The notes: generated by a model from the sequence alone, not told the origin. A stretch of DNA of 64,000 bases from Pseudalkalibacillus decolorationis (GCF_024609785.1 NZ_JANHJQ010000002.1:124001-188000); one strand, 5' to 3'; positions 1 to 9,707 are shown, numbered from the stretch's first letter. Made by a program: numbers and translations.

Positions 1-2
1 AT

Positions 3-110
3 CAATGTGAACATGCTTTTGAAAATTATGATTTGCCGCAGGTGTCTTTCCAAATAAGCGAATTGATTGAATCCTACTTGGATAGGGACTATATTGTATC
101 TGAGTACTAA
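3..110 (+). CDS. C-terminal end of an unidentified protein (cut by window edge)
   Basis: An open frame enters from the left edge and ends with TAA at 108-110, giving 35 residues ending in ...RDYIVSEY. It is acidic and rich in aromatic residues, with no membrane segment. I do not recognise the family from so short a tail. A family A repeat begins at the base directly after the stop codon. The frame is judged coding because it stays open to the edge and has ordinary composition. Confidence 0.5.
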   Translation, partial: QCEHAFENYDLPQVSFQISELIESYLDRDYIVSEY

Positions 111-430
111 AAGAGGTTGTTTAAAAAGTCCGGTAAAAATAGCTGTCGAATTTCTTCGTTCCTTGAAAAAGGAGTACACTTTTTCTGCGTGTGAGGTATC
201 GTCTCCGTAGAATATTCTTGTGCTCGACCTTTCCGATCTTGCACAGGACCTCAACACAAAAATAATTATTTTTGTGTCTGCGATGATTAATCATAGAAGT
301 TTTCCTTATGCTGACTTCGACGTTATGCTCACACGATGTGAGTCAGTGCAACGTTGTAACAGGACGTTACGAATTTAGTTAAATTTCAATATTACGGCTC
401 TTTTTGTCCTCGTTTTTAAACACGTACTAA
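111..430 (+). repeat. Dispersed repeat family A, copy 1 (MITE-like)
   Basis: The left end carries GTTGTTTAAAAAGTCCGG and the right end carries CTCTTTTTGTCCTCG followed by TTTTTAAACACGTACTA. The ends are partly complementary (GTTTAAAAA against TTTTTAAAC). The same ends occur at 53152-53341 and, reversed, at 59450-59607. The middle differs in length and sequence, and this is the longest copy at about 320 bp. No open frame of useful length lies inside, so it looks like a non-autonomous element or a structured repeat. Confidence 0.6.
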
Positions 431-453
431 AGATAACTTATTTCTCAACTACC

Positions 454-510
454 AAGGGGTTGACCCAAAAGGACATTAAATAAGTCCTATTTGAGGGTCG
501 CCCCTTCTTT
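454..510 (+). terminator. Large nested hairpin with T-tract
   Basis: Three nested stems are visible: AAGGGG with CCCCTT, GACCC with GGGTC, and AGGAC with GTCCT, followed by TCTTTTT. This is a plausible intrinsic terminator on the plus strand, lying about 340 bp beyond the partial gene with a repeat between them. The symmetry also allows a relic of a mobile-element end. Confidence 0.5.
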
Positions 511-838
511 TTACCTATTTTCTACTAAAAAATAAAAGAATCGCCCTTTTTTCTGTATAATTAAGTCACCACAACCCTCACATTACGAGGCCTCTCGAAA
601 ACAACGATTGAATGGGGCTTAGTTTCAATTGCCCACAACTTAAAGAAATGGGAAATTAACCTTAGACCAAAGCCAATAGAGATAACACAAGACTCAATAT
701 GGGTCTATTTTTTTCGCCTTTAATCTTTTCTTAAATAAGGAATTAGCATACATTAGCTAATTTAATTCAGAAAACTTTAGGCTAAAAGGGAAAGTAAAGG
801 GAACCATAAAAATATTCAATTTGATTAGGAGGTCTAAC
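511..838. other. Intergenic stretch, no gene seen
   Basis: AT-rich sequence between the hairpin and the DUF3231 gene. All frames are interrupted. A phrase near 625-645 (GCCCACAACTT) recurs at 2755-2765 beside the IS relic, which hints that part of this stretch is also degenerate mobile-element sequence. A ribosome-binding site at 827-832 belongs to the next gene. Confidence 0.4.
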
Positions 839-1849
839 ATGAATGACATACCTTTATCGTCTTCAGAATTAGGCAACATTTGGCAGGCGTATCAAGAAAA
901 ATCAATGAAGTTGCACTTTCTGGAACACTTTATTGAGAATTCCAACGAGAGTGCAGCAAAGGATATTTTGCAATCTGCTTACAATATTGAATCTAAAAAT
1001 AAAAAAGCCATTGAGGCTATTTTTCAAAATGCTGGTGCTGTGATTCCTGTTGCTTTTACCGAAAAAGATGTATTCAAAAAAGCGCCTCGGCTTTTTGATG
1101 AAAGCTTTGATTTAATGTATATCCGTAATTTGAGTAAAATTTTGATAGGACTTTATGCTCTACACTCGGGAATGTCTTACCGGGAAGACATCTGTGAATT
1201 ATATAAAGACTTTACCTCGGATAGTCAGATGATTTACACCCAAACCACACAATACCTATTAAATAAAGGGGTCTTGCCACGTCCTCCTATCGTTCCTATG
1301 CCGAACAAAGTTGAGTTTGTCGAAGATACAAGTTACACAAATGGCTCGAAATTCTTAGGAAGCAAACGGGTACTTAATACGGTTGAAATTGGCTTAGTGT
1401 ATCAGTCTCTCGAAACAAACATTCTAGGTGTGAAATTGATGACCGGCTTTGCACAGGTAGCTAAGAATTCAGATGCGAAAAAATACTTTCAACGCGGTAA
1501 AGAACTCGCAAAGAAACAAATATCCATCATGAGCGATCTTTTATTAGAAACTGATATACAAGCACCTTCCACTTGGACAGGAATAGTTACTGACTCAACG
1601 ATATCGCCGTTTTCTGACAAAATGATGATGTATAACACAAATTTATTATCGATTTTCGGCTTGGGGAGCAATTCTGTTGGAGCAGCTTTTAGTTTTCGAG
1701 GAGATCTACTTTTAAAAATGGGCCGTATCATGACAAATATATTCGATTTTGCCAAAGATGGAGGGGAAATAATTATAAAAAATGGTTGGATGGAAGAACC
1801 GCCTCAAGCAGCGGACAGAACAAAGTTATCAAAAGGACAGAGCAAATAA
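839..1849 (+). CDS. DUF3231 family protein (336 aa)
   Basis: The protein resembles the DUF3231 family of Bacillaceae, which has two tandem helical bundles and no defined biochemical role. The halves are visible as two similar helical segments, residues about 10-160 and 175-320, joined near a proline-rich patch (PRPPIVPMP). There is no signal peptide. The ATG at 839 is chosen because AGGAGG lies six bases upstream; the TTG at 821 is upstream of that site. It stands alone, with a repeat and terminator before it and a small membrane protein gene about 110 bp after it. Family assignment is fairly sure; function is unknown. Confidence 0.7.
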   Translation: MNDIPLSSSELGNIWQAYQEKSMKLHFLEHFIENSNESAAKDILQSAYNIESKNKKAIEAIFQNAGAVIPVAFTEKDVFKKAPRLFDESFDLMYIRNLSKILIGLYALHSGMSYREDICELYKDFTSDSQMIYTQTTQYLLNKGVLPRPPIVPMPNKVEFVEDTSYTNGSKFLGSKRVLNTVEIGLVYQSLETNILGVKLMTGFAQVAKNSDAKKYFQRGKELAKKQISIMSDLLLETDIQAPSTWTGIVTDSTISPFSDKMMMYNTNLLSIFGLGSNSVGAAFSFRGDLLLKMGRIMTNIFDFAKDGGEIIIKNGWMEEPPQAADRTKLSKGQSK

Positions 1850-1961
1850 TGACAAGATTCGGAAAGGCTTAACTCGTTATCAAATCAATAGTTGCATGGG
1901 GAAAAAGTAGTGAATAGAAGAAAAAAATGAAATAACATCTACAACAACTTGGACGGATAAT

Positions 1962-2423
1962 ATGAATCGAAATAATAAGTATGAAAAACTCTTTTGGAGT
2001 ATTGCATTACCTGGTTTTGGCCAAATTTTAAACGGTAGGATTTTTAAGGGCATACTTTTCATTGCATTGGAATTTCTGATTAATATTCAATCTAACTTTA
2101 ATGAAGTTATTCTTTTAAGTTTCCACGGCGAAATTGATAAAGCTATTCAACAAACGAATTATCAATGGTTAATGTTTTACCCTTGTTTGTATATGTTTGC
2201 GGTATGGGATGCTTATAAAGATGCAGGGGGTGGGAAGAAACCTTTCTCGTTTATGCCGTTTGTTTTTTCTGCCTACTTCGTTACTGTTGGACTTATCTAT
2301 TCTCCAGATTTAAGGATCATGGGTATATTATTAGGCCCCATTTGGTTACCCATATTGTCCATATTACCAGGGGTAGTAATCGGTTTGCTATTAAAAAAAT
2401 TCATAAATCAAAGGTACCGTTAA
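1962..2423 (+). CDS. Small integral membrane protein (153 aa)
   Basis: Four hydrophobic segments at about residues 10-40, 65-80, 95-115 and 118-145 predict an integral membrane protein. The opening SIALPGFGQILNGR resembles the glycine/proline turn of small TM2-like bacterial membrane proteins. No catalytic motif is visible. The start at 1962 has only a weak ribosome-binding site (GGACGG), so expression may be low or coupled to the preceding DUF3231 gene. Function is not known. Confidence 0.6.
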   Translation: MNRNNKYEKLFWSIALPGFGQILNGRIFKGILFIALEFLINIQSNFNEVILLSFHGEIDKAIQQTNYQWLMFYPCLYMFAVWDAYKDAGGGKKPFSFMPFVFSAYFVTVGLIYSPDLRIMGILLGPIWLPILSILPGVVIGLLLKKFINQRYR

Positions 2424-2574
2424 TCCACTTTTAACGGTTGCTTCCTTCAGAAAATCAATACTCTTTAAAATATTGTTTGCGTACTGCTTTGCTTTTTTGG
2501 AACTAATCGTTAGTATCGTTATTACTATCCTTTAGTCCACCTCAACCACTTAGTCGAAACGAATTATTTAAGCA

Positions 2575-2815
2575 ATAACATAATGGGGCTGCCGTGAAAA
2601 CCGACTTCTAGAGACAGCTTTTTCTTTGGTTTTCTACATACAAAAAAATCGCCTAATCCGTTAAAAGTAAGTGACAAAACCAACAAAAACAGAGGCGATT
2701 TTCGCTGAGAGACCTCGAGAAAGTGAATATCGAATTTTGGGCTGATCGCCATCGCCCACAACTTCCTGAAGCAGGCGGAACAAAACCCGCCTGCTTCAGG
2801 AAGGAGACACAAAAA
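2575..2815. mobile_element. Probable insertion-sequence relic
   Basis: GGGGCTGCCGTGAAAACCGA, and shortly after it GAGACAGC, at 2583-2620 look like the terminal region and transposase tail of IS1182-like elements. The minus-strand translation there reads as a Lys/Pro-rich tail ending near GFHGSP, a string I associate with such ends. No transposase body survives, so this would be a short remnant. The call rests on pattern memory only. Confidence 0.3.
2762..2803. repeat. Perfect 17-bp inverted repeat
   Basis: Arms at 2762-2778 and 2787-2803 (CTTCCTGAAGCAGGCGG and its exact complement) flank an 8-base loop, AACAAAAC. No T-tract follows directly. It lies inside the suspected IS relic. Confidence 0.85.
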
Positions 2816-2818
2816 GGA

Positions 2819-2858
2819 AAAAACCCACGAAGAATTTTCATTTTCATCGTGGGTTTTT
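2819..2858. terminator. Bidirectional terminator hairpin
   Basis: AAAAACCCACGA at 2819-2830 pairs perfectly with TCGTGGGTTTTT at 2847-2858, a 12-bp stem with T-rich flanks on both strands. It would end transcription from the plus-strand genes upstream. Confidence 0.75.
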
Positions 2859-2860
2859 CT

Positions 2861-2946
2861 CACACGTTAAGAAAGTATAAAAATACTTTCTATAGTATAA
2901 GCGCAACTACGGCGATCACCTGCGCTAAGGCTTGGCGCTAGCCAAA
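2861..2946 (+). repeat. Dispersed repeat family B, copy 1
   Basis: The element starts CACACGTTAAGAAAGTATAA, has an internal GAAAGTAT/ATACTTTC hairpin, then a GGCGATC segment and a GCGCTAAGGCTTGGCGCTAGCC end. Related copies lie near 25.2, 27.1, 32.0, 36.5 and 47.7 kb. Confidence 0.75.
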
Positions 2947-2969
2947 GGGGCTTTTGGGAGAGCCCCTTT
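2944..2969. terminator. Bidirectional terminator before sqhC 3' end
   Basis: AAAGGGGCT at 2944-2952 pairs with AGCCCCTTT at 2961-2969, a 9-bp stem with a T-tract on the plus strand. It sits 17 bases from the stop of sporulenol synthase, which runs on the opposite strand. Confidence 0.7.
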
Positions 2970-2985
2970 TTATATGATAGAAGAT

Positions 2986-4866
2986 CTATTGTTTAAGATA
3001 CTTTTCTTTAAAATGACTTAGCGCAAGTAATGGCCAAATGTATCGATAGCTATGGTAATGGATGTAAAATCCCCCTGCCATTCCTTGGCCTTTTGGATAG
3101 GCTGTTGTCCAGTCATGTTTATCCGAAGCCTGGATTAAATAATCGATTCCACGTTGGATTTCGGGAGTTATCTTAGTAGAAAACATAATTAATGCATCTA
3201 CCGCCCATGCGGTATGAGTTAAAGTACTGACTCCTAAGGGGATATATTTTTTGTTTATGTCACTCTTGCAGGATTCCCCCCATCCCCCATCCTCATTTTG
3301 TATTGTTTTTAACCAATTTATTGCTTTTTGGACGATTAAATCAGTACTTAACTTATCACATGCTGCCAAACCAGTTAAAGAAGCCCATGTTCCATATATA
3401 TAACAGATTCCCCAGCGTCCATACCAGGATCCATCTTCTCTCTGATCATTAATCAACCACTTTATTCCATTTTTTATGGCTGGATGCTCTTTGTTTAAAT
3501 GAGTATAGTTTCTGAAAAACTCGAGTGTTCTTCCTGTAAGATCAGCAGATGAAGGATCAAGTAGCAGGTATTCGGCACCTTGAATTGGTGCCAACGCTAG
3601 TAATTTATTATCTACATTTCTTTCGAAGGCTGGCCAGCCACCGTCATCGTTTTGCATCGACATTGTCCAATTCACGCCTCTATACCAGGATTGCTGGTAG
3701 GAGGAGTTGTGCTTGACCAGGTTCCGTATTGACCTTAGGCTCGCAGTTGTATCATCTACATCGGGATTAAAGGTATTAATATCGGAAAATCCCCAGCCAC
3801 CGGGTAAGGTGTTTGGGTTATGAATCGCCCAATCCCCATACTTATAGTGTTGGCGGGATAATAAATAGTTATTTGCCTTTCGAACTACATTACTTGAATA
3901 CGGAACACCAGCATCTTGTAAAATATGGCTTATTAGTGAGGTATTCCAAACATTTGCCGTAGTATATTGCATATGGACGTGGCCATCGATTTCACAAGCC
4001 ATTAACTTTAACCCTTTTATCGCCTTTGTAATAATGGGATGATCTTTTGGGTTGCCAAGCGATAGTAACGCGAAGATCATAAGAAATGTCGCACTAAAAT
4101 AGCTATAAAACGTTCCATCAGGTTCAAGGTGGTTTAACATATACTGTTTTGCACGCTCTATTGCTAAGCGTTGTATGTTTTGGTTAGGATTCGTTACTTT
4201 TTGTAGTTCAGTTTTCATTGAAGAAAAGATGTTCCTCCATTCTTCAGGTTGGTCATACGGGTGAACAATTCCTCGGTTTACAAACAAGTCTGAAAGATTA
4301 GGACTTCTCTTCGTCTTTTTTTGATATTTACGATCATTTAAGATTAAAATCGGAGCGAGATTAGCTCTGCCAAAAACGGAAAAATCATAGAAATTGATAG
4401 GCGAGGATAAAGGAAGCAACATGATTTCCGCGGGCAGAGGAAATTCAGATTGCCATTGCAGCTGACCTGTTAACGCCAACATGATATTCGTAAACATGCT
4501 TGCTTTTTCTATCCCACCTGTAGATAAGATGAACTGTTTAGCAGATAACAACTCCTTATCCTTTTTATTACGATAACCGGAATAGAGCAAAGCATAATAA
4601 GCTTCAATTGTCGCAGATAAGTTCCCATGATCTTCATCGTAAAATAATTTCCATGCGCCGTTTTGCTCTTGTTTACTTAAAATTCGTCTTACTAGTGCTT
4701 GTATTAACATTTCATCATTAATTTCCAAGGTACGTAATAAAATAATCATATATGCATCTGTAGTGATACCCGTATCAAATGCATAATCCCATGAACCATC
4801 TGGAGTCTGGTCCTTCACTAATATAGAAATGATTCGGTTGATTTCATACTCGACCGCTTTTTTCAA
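2986..4866 (-). CDS. sqhC: Squalene-hopene cyclase family, probable sporulenol synthase (626 aa)
   Basis: This triterpene cyclase would form the polycyclic sporulene lipid linked to spores of Bacillus, from tetraprenyl-beta-curcumene. The acid catalytic motif DVDD is at residues 369-372. Several QW repeats (QxxDGSW/QxxDGGW type) are visible, for example near the N-terminus, around residue 400 (QNDDGGW), around residue 465 (QREDGSW) and near residue 515 (QNEDGGW). Length matches B. subtilis SqhC (about 630). The start is TTG, eight bases after GGGAGGG. It is a single gene with its own terminator. A true squalene-hopene cyclase cannot be excluded, but the spore former and family branch favour sporulenol. 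Confidence 0.85.
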   Translation of the reverse strand: MKKAVEYEINRIISILVKDQTPDGSWDYAFDTGITTDAYMIILLRTLEINDEMLIQALVRRILSKQEQNGAWKLFYDEDHGNLSATIEAYYALLYSGYRNKKDKELLSAKQFILSTGGIEKASMFTNIMLALTGQLQWQSEFPLPAEIMLLPLSSPINFYDFSVFGRANLAPILILNDRKYQKKTKRSPNLSDLFVNRGIVHPYDQPEEWRNIFSSMKTELQKVTNPNQNIQRLAIERAKQYMLNHLEPDGTFYSYFSATFLMIFALLSLGNPKDHPIITKAIKGLKLMACEIDGHVHMQYTTANVWNTSLISHILQDAGVPYSSNVVRKANNYLLSRQHYKYGDWAIHNPNTLPGGWGFSDINTFNPDVDDTTASLRSIRNLVKHNSSYQQSWYRGVNWTMSMQNDDGGWPAFERNVDNKLLALAPIQGAEYLLLDPSSADLTGRTLEFFRNYTHLNKEHPAIKNGIKWLINDQREDGSWYGRWGICYIYGTWASLTGLAACDKLSTDLIVQKAINWLKTIQNEDGGWGESCKSDINKKYIPLGVSTLTHTAWAVDALIMFSTKITPEIQRGIDYLIQASDKHDWTTAYPKGQGMAGGFYIHYHSYRYIWPLLALSHFKEKYLKQ

Positions 4867-4937
4867 ACAATCAACCCTCCCTGATATAAACCATCAACTA
4901 TACATATAAACATATTCATTCAACCTTCAATGAATTC

Positions 4938-6128
4938 ATGGAGAGGAGTGGATCTCTCATTCTAGGCATCAAAAGGAAAATGGCGGTAGCGAATACTCCC
5001 CTAACCCATGATTTGCTGCAGATTAAAAAAGACCTGAAAAATAAACTTGATTCTAAGCCTTCAAATCACCTAGTTGAGTCTAATTTAATGTTGGATGAGC
5101 GAAATCTGATTCATTCGATTCATAGTCATACAAAAGATCTGAACACTGACAATGTAACACGTACACAAGCCTACTTTGAGTTCTACACTCACTATCCCGA
5201 AATTCAATGGGCACTCCTTGGTCATTTGGTATCGAGAAACGGTGGATGGAATATGACTGATTTAAAAGGGGAATATCTTTCGAAGCTCTTGTCTGACAAG
5301 GATCAAGAGGATTTCTTCATGTTTTTAGAAAGAGGGAATTGGTTGATCTTTCAGGATGTCTATCCGCAATTTTTACTTTACGAAGAAAGTTTAAAAAGAA
5401 AGAAGCCATTATTTCATCTTCTTCCCTACTTTCACGTTTCAGCATTTATGGAACCCTTATGGAATCATTTTTGGACTTCTAGAAACCGTTATCTTTTAGC
5501 GATTGCTTTAGTTGTTAATGAACAGAGCTATTTAGAACAACACGTAATGCAAAATAAACAATTTCAAAGTAAGATCATTCAATCCATTGAGTTCAACCTT
5601 CAGGAGCTACTAAGCTTAAACCATATTCTCTTTCCTATTGACTCACCTTTTGAAAAAGCTAAATTAGTCGGACAAACGCTTAACCATTTCACTTCCCTAC
5701 ATGAACGAATTTTACTAGGAAAGCGTTTATACTCACTCCTTTTTGATGACGAAGAACGTCTAACAAATATTCTGAAATGGGCAAAGTTTAATCCTCATAC
5801 TGGTTCTCGTAAAGATTATTGGCCGCACGTCTTTAACGATGTAAAAGAAACGTTACCTGGGAGAGTTTATAATCCTCAAATCAAGGATTGTTCACTAAAA
5901 CAAGGAGTCTGCCGATTATTTAGTCCGAAGCTCCAATATGCTTGGCAAAATGTTGAGCACACAGATGCTTCACCCAGCGATTGGTTTAAGGAATTAAATG
6001 CCCTCGATTACCTCAAAAAACCATTTAAAAATGTAAACGGAGAGATTCAACATGCCTATTGTAAAACACTTGAAACACTTGGTTTTGCCATTTTTACGAA
6101 GAAGGCAATTTTCCATCGGAAACAATAA
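4938..6128 (+). CDS. DUF2515 family protein, YppC-like (396 aa)
   Basis: A soluble, mostly helical protein that I recognise as DUF2515, the family of B. subtilis YppC; no function is established. Conserved-looking blocks include FYxxYPEIQWALLGHLVSRN (residues about 82-103) and a C-terminal HVFNDVKETLPGR stretch. The annotated ATG at 4938 has no good ribosome-binding site, while ATG at 4980 follows AAAAGGAAA closely, so the true start could be the later one. The gene is divergent from sqhC and overlaps the next gene by 77 bases. Confidence 0.75.
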   Translation: MERSGSLILGIKRKMAVANTPLTHDLLQIKKDLKNKLDSKPSNHLVESNLMLDERNLIHSIHSHTKDLNTDNVTRTQAYFEFYTHYPEIQWALLGHLVSRNGGWNMTDLKGEYLSKLLSDKDQEDFFMFLERGNWLIFQDVYPQFLLYEESLKRKKPLFHLLPYFHVSAFMEPLWNHFWTSRNRYLLAIALVVNEQSYLEQHVMQNKQFQSKIIQSIEFNLQELLSLNHILFPIDSPFEKAKLVGQTLNHFTSLHERILLGKRLYSLLFDDEERLTNILKWAKFNPHTGSRKDYWPHVFNDVKETLPGRVYNPQIKDCSLKQGVCRLFSPKLQYAWQNVEHTDASPSDWFKELNALDYLKKPFKNVNGEIQHAYCKTLETLGFAIFTKKAIFHRKQ

Positions 6129-6522
6129 TTCATCTTTCATCCCTTATTTATTGTCAATGGTATTCGCCTCGTGGGTATGTACATACTTAGAATTATTTTT
6201 TACAGGCAAAGGAATCTATGCATTTCCAAAGCGTCCGCTTACCAATATTTTTACGATCGATATCCGATTTACACTCATTGGATTGCCGCTTTTCACCTTC
6301 TTTGTCTTATATTCTATGAATTTGATGAAGGGATTTCTTAGGTGCTGTTTCGTACTGTCGATGGGGGTATTAATGATGATGGTTGAACTTCTAACGGAAA
6401 GGATTGGTTGGTTGACTCATAGTTCACAATGGCAACATAGTTACTCTTTTTTCGGATATATGATCTTTATACTGACTATCTGGAAGTTCTTTCGATGGTG
6501 TGAATCTTTTAGCCGGCAATGA
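6052..6522 (+). CDS. Membrane protein overlapping the DUF2515 gene (156 aa)
   Basis: Four hydrophobic stretches at about residues 30-50, 70-90, 95-115 and 130-147 predict an integral membrane protein. It resembles small CBO0543-type membrane proteins of Bacillaceae, but this is a weak match. GGAGAG seven bases before the ATG at 6052 supports this start, which places the first 25 codons inside the end of the upstream gene in another frame. Co-translation with the DUF2515 gene is likely. A convergent terminator follows. Function is unknown. Confidence 0.65.
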   Translation: MPIVKHLKHLVLPFLRRRQFSIGNNNSSFIPYLLSMVFASWVCTYLELFFTGKGIYAFPKRPLTNIFTIDIRFTLIGLPLFTFFVLYSMNLMKGFLRCCFVLSMGVLMMMVELLTERIGWLTHSSQWQHSYSFFGYMIFILTIWKFFRWCESFSRQ

Positions 6523-6559
6523 GAGCCAGGATGGTGTTCATAAATCAGAAAGCTGAAAA

Positions 6560-6606
6560 AAGGGACCTCCCATAGGTTCTTGATTCTTCCTTTGGGTCAG
6601 TCCCTT
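6560..6606. terminator. Convergent terminator
   Basis: AAGGGAC at 6560-6566 pairs with GTCCCTT at 6600-6606, with inner pairing CCCA/TGGG and GG/CC. It lies between the plus-strand membrane gene and the 3' end of the catalase gene and could serve both. Confidence 0.65.
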
Positions 6607-6640
6607 CCTGTGGGTATCAACTTGTTATGTTGAACATCCT

Positions 6641-8281
6641 CTAATAAGAGTCAGTACTGTGGCCTTTGCGCTCTGCCTCCTCAACGCCTTCATGTGTCTG
6701 TGTAGCACCCGCTGGTCCATGATGATTACTATCACCGTGTTGTTTCAATCCATCTGCAACACGACGACCATAGTCCTGATCACATTTCGTAAGAAGCTCA
6801 ACCATTCGTTTCTGAATCTTGGTATGGCATGATGACAAACCGTTTACAAGATTATGGATTAACTCGTCTCGCTCAAAATCATCAAAAGCCCGGTATGTTT
6901 CGCCTGCTTGCTTATAATCATTCGTTCGGTCAATACTTTCTCGTACCAGTTGACCTTCAACATTAGGTGTATACTCTTCTCCTGATTTTGATGCCTCTTT
7001 CAAACCGTTTAAAGAAGACGGTTCATAGTTAACATGTGGATTTTGCCCCGGAGCTTGATCAACATAATATGCCATTTGGCCATCGCGCTGATTGGTTGCT
7101 ACGTGTTTTTTAGGGGCATTTATAGGTAATTGCAAATAGTTTGCACCAAGTCGATAACGCTGGGTATCCGAGTATAAGAATGTTCGCCCTTGTAGCATTT
7201 TGTCATCAGAAAATTCTAATCCATCTACAAGCACCCCTGTTCCAAAAGCAGCTTGTTCTACCTCTGCAAAGTAATTTTCTGGGTTTCTGTTTAATACCAT
7301 ACGTCCAACAGGCAACCATGGAAATTGTTCCTTTGGCCAAATTTTCGTGTCATCTAGAGGGTCGAAATCCAATTCAGGATGGTCATCATCACTCATAATT
7401 TGAACGAAAAACTCCCATTCGGGAAAATCACCACTCTTAATCGCTTCAAATAGGTCTTGTGTTCCATGATTGAAGTTTTTCCCTTGAATTTCTTCAGCTT
7501 CTCCTTGTGTCAAGTTTTTGATTCCTTGCTTTGGCTCCCAATGGTATTTAACGATAACGGCCTTTCCTGCCTTGTTCACCCACTTATATGTATTAACTCC
7601 CGAACCTTGCATCTGACGATAATTGGCCGGTATTCCCCAAGGTGAGAATAAGAAAGTGATCATATGAAGTGATTCAGGAGAATTGCTGCAAAAATCAAAA
7701 ATCCTCTCTGAGTCTTGTATGTTTGTAACGGGATCTGGGCGAAACGCATGAACAACATCTGGAAATTTCATCGCATCACGGATAAAGAATATCTTAAGGT
7801 TATTGCCTACTAGATCCCAATTTCCGTCCTCTGTATAAAATTTAACAGCAAAACCTCTGGGATCTCGTAAAGTTTCTGGAGAATGTCCACCGTGATTGAC
7901 AGTAGAAAAGCGAACAAATACGGGTGTTTGTTTCCCCTCATCCTGAAAAACCTTTGCACGTGTATATTTTGAAACTGGTTCCTCACCGACCTTTCCATAC
8001 GTTTCAAAATAGCCATGAGCACCTGCACCACGTCCATGAACGACACGTTCGGGAATGCGTTCACGGTCAAAATGAGAGATTTTTTCAATAAAGTGATAGT
8101 TCTCAAGTGTGGCTGGTCCACGATTCCCCACCGTTCGAATGTTTTGGTTATACTTTACAGGATGTCCTTGACGGGTTGTAAGTGTAGTTTCATCTTCTGA
8201 TTCTGCCATCCGTTTATCTAAAGAATCCCCTGAACCAGTGACTGAACTTCCATTTTCCATTGACTTGTTTTCATTATCCAT
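6641..8281 (-). CDS. katX: Haem catalase, KatX-like (546 aa)
   Basis: A monofunctional haem catalase that breaks down hydrogen peroxide. The distal histidine is H82 in RVVHGRG, and the proximal haem tyrosine lies in the [14 protein letters not shown] motif near residue 365. FVRFSTV and [18 protein letters not shown] are also present. Length is close to B. subtilis KatX, the spore catalase, and longer than KatA because of an acidic, Ser-rich N-terminal extension of about 30 residues. An excellent AAAGGAGG site precedes the ATG. It stands alone. The catalase call is secure; the KatX rather than KatA assignment rests on length and general resemblance. Confidence 0.85.
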   Translation of the reverse strand: MDNENKSMENGSSVTGSGDSLDKRMAESEDETTLTTRQGHPVKYNQNIRTVGNRGPATLENYHFIEKISHFDRERIPERVVHGRGAGAHGYFETYGKVGEEPVSKYTRAKVFQDEGKQTPVFVRFSTVNHGGHSPETLRDPRGFAVKFYTEDGNWDLVGNNLKIFFIRDAMKFPDVVHAFRPDPVTNIQDSERIFDFCSNSPESLHMITFLFSPWGIPANYRQMQGSGVNTYKWVNKAGKAVIVKYHWEPKQGIKNLTQGEAEEIQGKNFNHGTQDLFEAIKSGDFPEWEFFVQIMSDDDHPELDFDPLDDTKIWPKEQFPWLPVGRMVLNRNPENYFAEVEQAAFGTGVLVDGLEFSDDKMLQGRTFLYSDTQRYRLGANYLQLPINAPKKHVATNQRDGQMAYYVDQAPGQNPHVNYEPSSLNGLKEASKSGEEYTPNVEGQLVRESIDRTNDYKQAGETYRAFDDFERDELIHNLVNGLSSCHTKIQKRMVELLTKCDQDYGRRVADGLKQHGDSNHHGPAGATQTHEGVEEAERKGHSTDSY

Positions 8282-8561
8282 TACTTATCCTCCTTTGAAA
8301 ATTTGATAATTGTTGATACGTTTATTTTCTAGAAAGATATGTTTTTTATTCTTCATTTTCAATAAATGCCCTTTCTCCTAGACTCTTATCAAACCGTTAA
8401 CGATGTCGCTCCTATTCGTTTATCCTCTGAAAATTCTTTATTGGCTATTGCTTAGAAGGGTTTTCGAGAATCATAGCGAACGTAACTACTTAATGAATTT
8501 ACTTGAGATGTAGACTTGCCTTGATTCATGTAAGATTGTCATTCTAAGGATGGTGGAATTT

Positions 8562-9707
8562 ATGAAGCTAGATGATTTTAAACTGGAGGTTTATTTCAAC
8601 AAATATGAGTTTACAGCACCTTATTTACTATGCCAATCGGATTGTCAGTCAATGACCATACAGGACCTATTAGACTTTGAAAGTGGTACGGAAGAAGATT
8701 TCAAGAAAAGTTGGTTGGGTTATACAGAAGTTGAAGGGAGTTCGGAATTACGTCAGGAAATTGCAAAGCTTCACTCAAGTATCGATCCTGACAGTATATT
8801 AGTACATGTAGGTGCGCAAGAAGCGATTTTTAACTATATGAATGTGACACTTAACCCTGATGACCATGTGATTTGTCAGTTTCCTGTTTATCAATCTCTT
8901 TATGAGGTAGCAAAAACAATCGGCTGTGAAGTCTCTAAGTGGGAGCTAAAACAAGGATCAGAAGGCTGGGAGGTGGACATTGACGAACTTAGGAGCTTAG
9001 TAAAATCAAATACGAAATTGATCGTTGTCAACACTCCGAATAATCCAACAGGCTATATGCTGAACCTGGATGAAATGAAGGCAATAACCGAAATCGCAAG
9101 AAAAAATAATAGCTACATATTCAGTGATGAAGTATACAAAGGCCTTGAGCTGGATGGTGACACATTGCCATGGTTTTCTGATCTATATGAAAATGCTGTA
9201 TCACTAGGGGTTATGTCTAAGGCATATGGACTTTCAGGCTTAAGAATCGGTTGGATCAGTACCCAAAACAAAAAGATTTATGACAAGATGGTTCGCTTTA
9301 AACATTATACCTCGATTTGCAGCAGCGCTCCGAGTGAATTTTTAGCAGTGGTCGCACTCAGAAATGGAGAAAAGATCCTGAAACGGAATCAAATGATCAT
9401 AAAAAACAATTTGAAAATAGCAGATGAATTCTTTAATAGGTACTCGCATCTGTTTGAAAACAATAAACCGAAGTCAGGGCCAATCGCTTTTCATAAACTG
9501 AAAATGAATCAATCAGCTGATGTTTTTTGTGAAGATTTAGTAAATAAAAAAGGTGTACTTCTATTGCCGGCAAATACTTATGACTATGAACATGATTACA
9601 TTCGGATGGGATACGGAAGGGATAATTTCGTAGAGAGTTTAGGAAAGCTTGAAGAATATCTAATCGAAAACGGGTTAGAAGTGGAACTTAGCAGTAACAA
9701 AAAATGA
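8562..9707 (+). CDS. Aminotransferase class I/II, PLP-dependent (381 aa)
   Basis: A fold-type I PLP enzyme. NTPNNPTGYML (around residues 165-175), FSDEVYK and SKAYGLSGLRIGW are the substrate/PLP-binding and Schiff-base lysine motifs. The closest general group is small MalY/HisC-like aminotransferases; the substrate cannot be told. The ATG at 8562 is preferred to 8550 because GGTGG lies five bases upstream of it. The gene is monocistronic, about 280 bp from the divergent catalase gene, and followed by degenerate repeat sequence. No transporter or pathway gene sits beside it to indicate a role. Confidence 0.8.
   Translation: MKLDDFKLEVYFNKYEFTAPYLLCQSDCQSMTIQDLLDFESGTEEDFKKSWLGYTEVEGSSELRQEIAKLHSSIDPDSILVHVGAQEAIFNYMNVTLNPDDHVICQFPVYQSLYEVAKTIGCEVSKWELKQGSEGWEVDIDELRSLVKSNTKLIVVNTPNNPTGYMLNLDEMKAITEIARKNNSYIFSDEVYKGLELDGDTLPWFSDLYENAVSLGVMSKAYGLSGLRIGWISTQNKKIYDKMVRFKHYTSICSSAPSEFLAVVALRNGEKILKRNQMIIKNNLKIADEFFNRYSHLFENNKPKSGPIAFHKLKMNQSADVFCEDLVNKKGVLLLPANTYDYEHDYIRMGYGRDNFVESLGKLEEYLIENGLEVELSSNKK

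Noticed and set aside
2723-2941. 72-aa plus-strand frame near the IS relic
   Set aside because: It runs through two hairpins and a family B repeat; composition and structure show it is not a gene.
8282-8420. Sigma-B or sigma-F promoter upstream of katX
   Set aside because: A GTTTGA and a GGGCAT are present but 17 bp apart, outside the usual spacing, so no promoter is claimed.
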